Under the pieces are notes generated by a model. The model searched no databases and was not told where the DNA came from. It saw only the letters and a list, made by a program, of their open reading frames with translations. Of a stretch of DNA of 64,000 bases, positions 54,926 to 64,000 are shown piece by piece. Position 1 is the stretch's first letter. Each line of letters starts with the position of its first letter. The stretch covers positions 992,001 to 1,056,000 of the forward strand of contig OX388312.1 in NCBI GenBank assembly GCA_947579605.1, given 5' to 3'. The DNA comes from Athripsodes cinereus (Eukaryota > Arthropoda > Insecta > Trichoptera > Leptoceridae). Position numbers and translations under genes: made by a program.

Positions 54926-57275
54926 ATATTATATATTTAGTAAAGTATATTTTTATTTCCATTATTCTGTTCAAGTTTAAGTTTATTATTTCCTCCCTAT
55001 GATGAATATAATATTTGATGCTTTGTTTCATTGGCGCGGTTTTACGATCCTTTGACCATCTCAATGGCGCTGGTGATCTCTAAATAAGCTCCAGCAAATG
55101 AACTGTTTTTTTGCAAACTGCGGTTTGTGTTTTTGATACGTGGGTGTGAGTGCACTTGGATAGAAAAAATATGCCCAGAAACAGAATATTTATAATCAAA
55201 TCCGAAGAGCTCAAAAACAGCAAACAAATTATAAAAATCACATAAATTTTAAACAAAAATCTTTTTTTTAAATCATCATCAAAAAAATGTTTCTGCTCTT
55301 GACAACCTTACGACGATAGTTATGGCAAAGTATAATTAATATTTAGATTTAAAACAAGAAATATCAGTATTTTGTTTCAAAAGCAATCCAATTTTTATTA
55401 TGTAATAGATTTATTGCGCAAGGTAAACTTTGATAAAATAAAAATCAAAAATAAAGATTTGAAAAAAATTATATTTCATAATAACTATTTTAAAAATAAA
55501 TTTTACTGTTCGTTTATGTGATTCTATAAATATCAAAATATGCTTTTAAGAAAGATTACATGTTGAATAATAGAAAATAAAAATAAATATTTATTGAAAG
55601 TACCAAAATAAATGGAAATAATAGAATGGTAGATATATACTTAAAATAAATTAATATTAAAAGTGGCGTAACTTAGGTTTTTATATTGGGATGGCCCAAA
55701 GCAATAGTTCCATTTCATTTTAAAAGTTGTATTATAACATTAAATGTTTTGTAATTTTATACCATATTACTACATGTATAGGTAATGATCACCAATCCAA
55801 TAACTAACAGTACCAAATGTTGTCTAACTCTAGTGATCAGATAATTGCTGATCCAAACAATATTGTTATGCTCAAAGGAATATTGTTAAAAGCGGGTATT
55901 AAATCTTTCCTTATTTCGGCTATATGGTATTTACCTCTAGCTAGAGTGACATATCGTTTAATGTAAGTAAGCATTGGTCGAATGATGTGCAATGAGAGAG
56001 TTGAGCGAGACAAACATAATAATTAAGCATATTAAGCCACGCAATAAACAATGCGTGTAGTGAAACACAAAATAATCTAGCACAATTTGATTGCATAAAG
56101 CGAGGGTTGTTTGATTGTTTCAACGGCATCACATCGAATTCACCAATGGAATTCACTCACTTACATGGTGCGCAACTGCGCGGTTGAAAATGATCAGATT
56201 TTTTAATTGTAAGTCATTTTATTTATTTATTTATTTATTTTATGCTTCACTGTACATTGGTTTCAATATTTCAAATCAATACAAAGTATCATCAAAATAT
56301 CAGTTATATAATTCAATATACAGAGGGCTACTTTATCGCTAGAAACTAACCCGGCCATATGTAAAAATATTTTATCATTTTGAGATTAGTTTTTAGAATA
56401 CTTCAGGTATATCCTTGTTTTTTAGCTTGTATGGAAGGTACGCTACTGATTACGAATATTTTTTTCTTTAATGACGGGATATTTGTTACACAAGAAGTAA
56501 CCGAATTCTTATAATACCATTTTATAACATAAGTCTACAAGTTCATTGTATTAGAATTGAAGTAAACCTTTTATTTTATTATTATTATTTTTACTTGATT
56601 TAATAAAAAGGGGCTTTAGGTTTATTGATTTCAATGAAATTTCATGTTATTTGATAGCTGGTTTCACCCAGCTTCAGTCGGAGAGTAATAAAATTCATCG
56701 TTGTTCATCTAAAACAATATGAATTTGTTAATTTTTGCAATAAAAAAATTAAATTGAGCAACATGTATAGTAATAACACTGATGATTTTATTTATATTCG
56801 AGTTGGCAAATTATTTGAACCGTTATATTACGTTGTATTTTAATATCATCGACTAGAAACTCAAGTGAAAAAATGGTATTGCGATCAATCGAATCTTGGG
56901 TCCAAAAGATTTATTTATCAATTTTATAAAAGCGCCAGTCCAAGAATATGAAATAGTCTATTGTCATGAAGACTGATATGATGTACAATACTTACGATTA
57001 TTGGGAGTGAAACAGAAATTGTATATTAATGTAATGGAGTGAAACAGTAAATGTCTATTGTGTAGATATTAATTTTGGAACCTGAATTCTGAGAGAATCA
57101 GCATTCCGTTTTTGACCAGTTTAGATGCTGACAGTTTTCCTGAGTTGACGATCACAAATTTTCGTATCACATTTTGAATGGAGCTATGACATTATTACAA
57201 AATTTCGTATACCTATATCTGGGTTTGTTATAAATGTTATGTTATATTATAAATATATAGGATATGTTACTATCA
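54926..57275. other. No gene seen
   Basis: AT-rich DNA. The hAT-like scrap at 55664-55745 (GTGGCGTAACTTAGG, AATAGTTCCATTTCA) is related to 8862. A TTTATTTATT tract at 56218 is probably a LINE tail. GAATTCACCAATGGAATTCAC at 56139 is palindromic. A GACTGAAGCTGGGTGAAACC motif (reverse strand, near 56668) resembles Penelope-like termini. Confidence 0.35.
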
Positions 57276-57310
57276 TCTATATAATCACGGCATTTTTAAC
57301 CAATAGCCAG
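57276..57310 (-). repeat. SINE-C scrap
   Basis: ATATAATCACGGCATTTTTA then ACCAATAGCCAGTA only. Confidence 0.4.
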
Positions 57311-57504
57311 TAAAAAAAAACATTATAATCATAAATAATAATATAGAAATCGTCTCCTAAGCGCCTTAAAATGAAGCGTTTCTTTAGAACATGTCTTATG
57401 GGTACATATTATTTAATAAATACATGCCTTTTACAGGACACTTAAAAACTAAAAGAAAAAGTTCAGAGGCGTATTCTGTACAGAGCATTATATATTCACA
57501 ATTT

Positions 57505-57682
57505 ATTTGAGTTCGTCGGTAGCCTGGAGGTAGAGTCTCGGCCTCGTGAACATGGGGTCCGTGGTTCGATACGAGGTGCCGGCAGACTCCCCTTTCACGA
57601 CACAAGCTTTTAGTAGCTTACTGTGAAAGGTGTATAAGGTTGTATTTGGGTCAAAAAACCCAGATATATCGTTTTTAAAAAA
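57505..57682 (+). repeat. tRNA-like SINE-B, copy 3
   Basis: GTTCGTCGGTAGCCTGGAGG, TAGAGTCTCGGCCTCG, the B-box-like GGTTCGATACG, CACAAGCTTTTAGTAGCTTA and a tail CCCAGATATATCG plus an A tract. The best plus-strand example. Confidence 0.85.
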
Positions 57683-58621
57683 AAAAAATCTTATACTAAT
57701 CTGGTAAATGTGGCCATAGTGAATATATAAAAATAAATACAAGCACATGCAAAAACTTAATCAAATTTAATTTTAGACGGAGATTATGTACTATATCGAT
57801 CCCCAGTTGCATATGCCAACAACTAAAAAAAATCTCTTGAAAATGTCAAACTTACTTGACGAAAGTACTTGAGTAATAAATCAATAGTGAAAAGCAAACA
57901 GTGTTTTTGTTAATATCAAATACCTATGTTTAAAATGTCTTTTTACAATGTGACACACATACTTCAGATCAACTAAAAAAAATCAAAATCTAGAATTATT
58001 TTTATAACACGTAAAAAGTGTTGGTATTTGAATTCAACAAAAACTATTATAAAAATTTATTTATAGGTGGGTATCAATCTATCAGTAGCACATATTCGTT
58101 TCGAGTTTTCGATAAATCGGCACACTGCTTCGAAACTTCATCGTGACATGATAATAATCTTGGAATATTAGAATTTCGGGTTGATGGGTTATGGATTTGG
58201 CGGAACGATATATCCGATATAATTTTGATTTATTTTTGGATGAATGAATAATATTATAATAGGTAGGTACTCTTTCCGCTTAAATAAAAATGCTGAAGAG
58301 CGCATTGTACGCGGAAAAAATGAAATCATTCATCGAAGCATAACTCAGGAAGGTAGATACCCATCTGGATTATGAAGCTTAAAGAGTTTTGGTGAATCTT
58401 AACTTAAGGATTGAAAGGTTGTTTTAGGAGATCAAATTTTATTGTAAATCATTTTATTTAAAAGTATACTAAACAATTTTTATATAATTGTAACCTATCA
58501 ATCAAGAGTATATTTTTTATGATCAATTAATTTCTAATTGTCAATTTTTATTACAATAATATTTTACATATATATTTGGTTTATCTAACTATTTTGTAAG
58601 ATAAATCAAGTAGTTATTTTG
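57683..58621. other. No gene seen
   Basis: AT-rich DNA. Confidence 0.35.
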
Positions 58622-58706
58622 TTGTTGAAACATCCGGCAAAGAATTGATCTCCCACTCTTTTCCATTAGTTTTCGAGTATCCTATAAAAGGCAGGCGTTA
58701 AAGACT
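58622..58706 (+). repeat. SINE-C 5'-end fragment
   Basis: CATCCGGCAAAGAATTGATC, TCCCACTCTTTTCCATTAGT, TTTCGAGTATCCTATAAAAG and GCAGGCGTTA. Confidence 0.7.
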
Positions 58707-60236
58707 TAAGAGATCTAATTGTGACGTTATCTACCATCGTATGACGTATGACTTTGGCTTTTATTAATTTTCTTAGCTAAATTGCTGCGTTAATTAGTTA
58801 TTCCAAATCAAATTCATGGTCCCCGCCTTTGGGGTTGACCTTTCTACAATGTCTTCAATTGCTGCCAACATCTGTAATGTGTATACACTATTTATATTTA
58901 TAATAAAACGGTCTGCGAAAAATAAAACAGCATCTTTTTTGAAGCCAAATTATCTTATAAGTAAGAAATATTATAAAATAAGTTTGCGATAGAAAAAACA
59001 TGTTTGTTTTTCTTTATACACATAATATCTTTTGTTAGCGATTTCTTTTATTAACGTTAAAAAAATAATAATTTCAAAAACAGAAGGATGGTCTCTACGG
59101 ATAACAGAAGTCTTTCAATTTTACAATACTACCTGTCTAAAGAAGAAATTTAATAAAGAGAAATTGAATTCAGTAAAAGGTAGATATGTAATCAAACTGA
59201 AAACCAAATTTAATAAGATTCAGAGGCTGAAGAAGTAGTGGTTATACAAAAAGTTATACAGTACACGCACTAAAATATCTGATTGATTTGAAAAAATAAA
59301 AAAGGTTGGTTAAGCTGAGAAAACTTCGTTATAACTGACATAAAAATTCACCTCTACCTGTACTTTATAAATCTCTAGAGAAATCAGAAATTATTTGGAT
59401 TTTTTACATCCCTCAGAAAGTGCTTAACTTGTTTTCATAATATCTGGAACTTTTATTGACGGAAATAATAAATTATACGACTTTAGATGAGATTAAATAA
59501 TGTGAAATAGATGGATAAAACTTGTAACGGACATGAATATCGAAGCATATTTTATTATTTTTATTTCACTTTTTAACCTTCGCGAATATTCCAGTTTTTA
59601 TTTCTGAAATATTACACTTCTGTTAGTGCATAGTTTCTCATAAACATTTCTGAACATCGTATTTTTTAGTGTTAGGAACTGTTTGGAGTGATCTAACGAG
59701 TCAATTGTTGTAGAAAAGTTATTCATAAGTATAAATAATGGGGTGTTCACATTTGGCGAAAATTTCGTTTGAATAAAAAATAAAATTCGCCGGACGCCCA
59801 TTGATCGTCACATACGGTACATCGTCATATCGGTCACGGTCCACCGATATAGATACGATTTATCAGATGCCCTTTGATTTTGACGTTGTTTTCAAAATGG
59901 CGGACGTCGAGATGGAGATCGCGAAGTGTTTATTATTAATTGAAAATGTTATAGTAAAGGTTATAAGGCGCCTTGTAATTAAATAAACAAACGCCGCAAA
60001 CCAACAACAGAGATAGCAGCTGACACGAAGCAGAAGCTCTGAGTCAAATATTATTCATAGTGAGAGTAATGCAGTGTTTTATTTAAAATCTTTTTTGATT
60101 TTATTGAAATAATAATTAATAAAAAGTGCATCAGTTGATCCAACGCCTACATAAAATTGTAGATGGAGAGTCATACCAAAATAACAAACTTTTACCTTAT
60201 TAAATCAAAACTGTATCCAAAATTAAAATTAATATA
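58707..60236. other. No gene seen
   Basis: AT-rich. Around 59750-59990 it is less AT-rich, with a 61-codon open frame lacking known motifs. Confidence 0.35.
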
Positions 60237-60395
60237 TCAAAACAATGTTTTATTCCACTATGAGATTGTTTAAATATTAAAACGTTTTCAACTACAATGT
60301 AGCCATCATCTGTAATAACACAATACTGTGTACATTGTAGTTGAAAACGTTTTAATAATTAAACAATCTCATAGTGGAATAAAACAGTGTTTTGA
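60237..60395. repeat. Foldback with hammerhead-like segment
   Basis: Arms 60237-60301 and 60331-60395 are near-perfect inverted repeats containing TATTCCACTATGAGATTGTT and AAAACGTTTTCAACTACAAT. On the minus strand the left arm edge reads CAGATGAT, GGCTAC-ATT-GTAGTT and GAAAACG, a hammerhead-like stem with CAGA in place of CTGA. Confidence 0.7.
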
Positions 60396-61117
60396 TTTAA
60401 ATTAAATATTTTCCTTTAAAATGCATTTCCACAAAGTTACACTTGAAAATATAGAATTTTTATTAATATATCGTTAGATTGTTTTGTATCTGTACACAAT
60501 ATTACCTCATTGTTTCTGTATTCACGTCATAATAACACAATATTCGAGACAAAGAGAGAGTGATATTTAGTGTTCCTGTCTCGCGAATAAGAAAGATAAT
60601 ATTTATTATGATTCGGCAATAAAATGAAGAATTTTGATACTTAAACATGAGATGACAATATTGTTTCTGTAGCAGATACAATAATGTAATGAAAGCAATA
60701 AAACTCTGTAGATACTACATATAGCTAGAAACAAAAGGAATTGTACGGAGACTAAAGGAGGTTTACAGATTATGGGATATACATTGGAAATTTGTCCGAG
60801 ATTTATAATATATTGATATTTCTTGAATAAGTTTGTGTTGCTGCTATCATATTATGTCTGCGATGAATATCTCTAAACAAAAATGACATAAGATTTTGTT
60901 GATATTTAAATGAAACACTTGTAATATTGTCCTTTTTCTCTCCAACGTAGGTACGCCCCAGATTTGCGAATTAGCTGACTTGTACCTGGAAATGCACAGT
61001 ATAATTTTCTTAAAAAATACATTTTTTTAAGAATAAAAAAAAAAACAAATGCCAAGTTCTTACAACATTTCAACAATGATAAAAAAATATCTTTGAATTA
61101 GAAAGCATGTAGGTAAC
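60396..61117. other. No gene seen
   Basis: AT-rich DNA. Confidence 0.35.
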
Positions 61118-61208
61118 GATCCATTGGATTGGTCTGCAACGAGTTTGGATTTTCTGCACCACATCTCAAAGTTCCGTTCACTTTCACTCTCGCCGATGTA
61201 CTACGTCT
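61118..61208 (-). pseudogene. RTE-B fragment with internal deletion
   Basis: GATCCATTGGATTGGTCTGC and AACGAGTTTGG match the RTE-B 3' end. They join directly to CACCACATCTCAAAG..., which matches a segment about 330 bases further inside RTE-B. The intervening part is deleted. Confidence 0.7.
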
Positions 61209-62344
61209 CGCTAACACATAGCAGAATATTAAATGTATTTATTGACCCCACATCGAAACACGTTTGTCTGCAGTAAAAATGGCCACATAAAAAAGTTGAT
61301 TCAAGTGTTTTATGATTAGCAGTGTGAAGCCGTAAGATTATAATTATATGGGTGATTTGTAAGATATTTATCAGATATGTAAAAGCCGTAGTGTGAAGAA
61401 CAGTCAGTTCGGCATAAAATACTTTACCTTGTGATGAAGAATAAAAGTCAAACACATTTCGTGAAGAATATAAATTATTGTACAGACCGTTAAATGTCAG
61501 TGTTACGACATATTTGTCAATAATGAGGAATTTTGTTCATTTATTGTAACATTTTAACCTGGAACAGTGAGTTAACTGGTTATTCATTGTTGGATATGAT
61601 GTCAGGGTGTATATAGGTTAACAACATTCTAACGACATGAAATAATTTTCAATATGATGTACCTGCATGATTGAATTGCAAAAAAATTGGTATGCAATAA
61701 AATATCTACTTCTACTATAAAAATTATCATTCAAATGCTCAGATGGCAACAAGGGGGGGGGATGGGTGCAGATCACCCAGGTACAAAAAATAATAGTTAT
61801 TAAAGTAATTAGTACATTTAATTATTATCTAATGTAACTATGTATAGAAATACATTTTTCACAAATGGATGTAGATATTTCGAGTATGAAAAATCTGATG
61901 TGATTGAATCAAGAAGCGCGTGTAAAGAAAAAGTTGTCTGGCGATCATATCACTCTTCCTACCCCACAAGAGAGGTGGGGTAAATGAAAAATATAAACGT
62001 GAAGATGTATTCAAAGTCATAGATTGTGTAAACGGATGTTTCATTATGCGAGGCAACTCTGGCTTTTATTTGAATTTAAAATTTAGGAAGAGGAGAGAGT
62101 GCTATTTAAAGTGGAATAAACGAACATCCTGCAGTTTACAAATTGTGAATAAATATTTTGTGTACATAAACATCAGGAGAAATGTAACCAGTCTATTCCC
62201 AATAACAGCTACTTGTTATATCGTGTTAGAGGAAATATAAATTATTTTAATTTAGTTACAATTTGTTACTGAGAATGTGAACACGTCGTATGGCTATTGA
62301 GCTACGGCTAGGGCAGAGCTACAGTAAGAGCTCAACTGCGCCAA
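61209..62344. other. No gene; RTE terminus scrap at 61905
   Basis: CTTCCTACCCCACAAGAGAG near 61956 resembles the shared RTE/SINE-C terminus. Otherwise AT-rich, with a G run at 61753. Confidence 0.35.
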
Positions 62345-62513
62345 GATATCGAGAGTTCGTCGGTAATCTGGATGTTGAGTCTCGGCCTCGTGAGCAAGGG
62401 GTCCATGATTCGATTACCAGGTGCCGGCAAACTCTCCCTTCACGACACAAGCTTTTAGTAGCTTACTGTGAAAGGTGTATAAGGTTGTATTTGGGTTTAA
62501 AAAATATATAATA
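62345..62513 (+). repeat. tRNA-like SINE-B, copy 4
   Basis: GTTCGTCGGTAATCTGGATG, a B box degraded to GATTCGATTACC, CACAAGCTTTTAGTAGCTTA and TTGTATTTGGG. Older than copy 3. Confidence 0.8.
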
Positions 62514-63479
62514 TGTAACCTTCTTTGGTTGTTGTGGGCTGTCTCATGTGTGTGATGTAATACGCTTGAGAAAAGGACAATTTGTTTTGCGTTGAAGCCT
62601 AATTTTCCTGAATTTTCAAGCCTTTAAACGGTATTATCTTCAATCCTGCAGTGCTGAGCGAGTTCTCTCTTTTTGTTCCTGACTCAGGTTCAGGTCTCGT
62701 GGTCATTTATTGTCAAACTTAATCGTAGCTTAAAGATGTGATGTGTTGCGTAATTTTTCGCTGAACAGGACGATGACTTAGCTGAATGTAATATCTCACC
62801 ATTGTGATAATATGGTTCATATATCAAAAAAGACGGTTTGTCACGGCGATGGAGGCATCAAATGAGCTTTGACAGGGTGTTTTTGTTCGCTTTAACTTCG
62901 CAATGAAATGCCCACATAACTGTCACGTAGAGTTGATTAAACCAGAGTAATTATAATAATAATCCAAAAATTCTAAGAAATTCAAATTCACAACAACAAT
63001 TTTTTTCATGAGTTTGCTTTGTATAATAATGATTCATTACAAAGATGAACTTTGACTTAACTTTACATACATCTTCTATTTGAAATGTCAGCTTTTTGAA
63101 ATATACGAAACTTGTATAGGAAAATTCAAATCTCAGCAAGTTGAAGAGGAAAGGATTACATTAGCGGGAACGATGAAGAGAGATGTTAATATTCTGGAAA
63201 GTTTATGATAGTACTACGACTAGTATTACAGAATATGTATGTATATGTTACTGAGCTATCATAGGTTCTATAAAGCCTGCATATTTATTAAAAGTAACAT
63301 TGCTTTCTTGAGAACCTACTGAGAATTACCTACATACTCGTTTATACAATATTACATCCAATGAATATTTTATAATTTCAAATAGGAAAACTTCTAGGTT
63401 TATTATTCTGGCATAAATATAGTTTATGAAAATGAAAAAGAAATACCTTTGTATGTTTTCTCAAATGTAGGTATATATC
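62514..63479. other. No gene seen
   Basis: AT-rich DNA. Confidence 0.35.
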
Positions 63480-63911
63480 ATAATGGGCCACTTGCAGTTT
63501 TTTTTTATTACATAAAATTGTTAATTAGTATGAAAGAAACACAACCACAATTTATTTTAATTTTTATTGCACTATTTTCTTAGATATTAACTTTTAAAAA
63601 TTGAATTATCTCGGAGTGATCAAAAACAATATGGCGGCACTGTGACGTCACGGAGTCCCGTGAACCATAACAACTTTCGCACCACAGATTATAATCTCAT
63701 TCACACATGGGACTCCGTGACGTCATCAGCTGTCAAAATCCAGTTTACGCGTTTTGCCAAACGTCAAAAAAATTGGATTTTATTTTTGGAAATTCTCAAT
63801 AATTTAGATATTTAAAAAAAATTAACTGACATATTTGTGTTTTCCGACCTCAAATTTACTTAATTCGGTAATTTTTATTAAAATCCCCCACGACTGCACG
63901 TGGCCCATTAT
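63480..63911. mobile_element. MITE with ATAATGGGCCAC inverted ends
   Basis: The left ATAATGGGCCACTTGCAGT and the reversed right ATAATGGGCCACGTGCAGT are inverted over 19 bases with one mismatch. Inside, GTGACGTCACGGAGTCCC and GGGACTCCGTGACGTCAT form a second inverted pair containing two TGACGT(C/A) motifs. Length 432 bases. No ORF. Confidence 0.75.
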
Positions 63912-64000
63912 ATTATGTAGAAGAGCGGTAAGCTTGGACGATCTGAAAATTTACAATTTAACAACATGGAAGACGAAACGTGGAGTCTCTGCAAAAAAAA
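63912..64000. other. Window edge, no supported feature
   Basis: An ATG at about 63966 opens MEDETWSLCKK up to the edge. It could be the start of an exon continuing beyond the window, but 11 codons cannot be judged. Confidence 0.2.

Noticed and set aside
63966..64000. Start of a possible exon (MEDETWSLC...)
   Set aside because: Only 11 codons before the window ends. It cannot be told from chance.
1..64000. CRISPR array, operon, prophage or other prokaryotic system
   Set aside because: No regularly spaced repeats, no clustered same-strand ORFs and no ribosome-binding sites. All evidence points to eukaryotic repeat-rich DNA.

Overview
This is eukaryotic nuclear DNA, AT-rich and intron-rich, most probably from an insect. 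The reasons are a split receptor gene with well-formed GT/AG splice sites, an ecdysozoan-style GABA-B receptor domain, and a dense load of RTE-type and Jockey/CR1-type LINEs, tRNA-like SINEs, hAT, pogo-like and Helitron elements. The order cannot be settled from the sequence. I saw no bacterial operon, CRISPR array, rRNA gene or free-standing tRNA gene. About 95% of the window is intron or intergenic DNA and repeats.

Host gene: the only host coding sequence I can support is the 5' end of a minus-strand gene at 15174-17170. A first coding exon (ATG at 17119, donor after 15889) is followed by a second exon (15349-15174). The two join in phase 1, making an Asp codon across the junction. The second exon encodes the start of the ligand-binding Venus-flytrap domain of a class C GPCR, best matched from memory to insect GABA-B receptor subunit 2. 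The first exon adds about 410 residues, with a hydrophobic segment and an Asn-rich spacer. Later exons must lie beyond position 1 or be too short to recognise, so 1-15173 is probably intron or downstream DNA. DNA above 17170 is 5' intron or upstream DNA.

Mobile DNA: 18249-21659 is an apparently full-length RTE-like LINE with an intact 1011-codon endonuclease/reverse transcriptase ORF and a perfect 14-bp target-site duplication (TSD). Two 5'-truncated RTE relatives with open C-terminal ORFs lie at 36014-36915 (11-bp TSD) and 38008-38794. A Jockey/CR1-type LINE (28947-31756) is inserted into a copy of a ~250-bp dispersed repeat, here called SINE-C. SINE-C occurs more than 20 times and shares its 3' end with the RTE elements, which suggests it is mobilised by them. 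Two tRNA-like SINEs (SINE-A and SINE-B) are also present, one nested in the other.

DNA transposons and foldbacks: there is a 322-bp Helitron-like element (10221-10542), two hAT-like MITEs with 8-bp TSDs (39304-39797 and 50049-50502), a pogo/Tigger-like MITE (46722-47047) nested in a larger inverted-repeat element (46006-47301), and several other inverted-repeat elements. A hammerhead-like stem motif recurs in several otherwise unrelated repeats (2727, 7735, 11034, 13845, 14229, 14523, 48920, 60300).

The genes do not form a pathway. The visible interaction is parasitic: RTE LINEs with SINE-C, and later insertions into earlier ones. No novel multi-gene system was found. The most useful observations are the LINE/SINE tail pairing, the young RTE copy, the hammerhead-like motif and the unusual receptor N-terminus.
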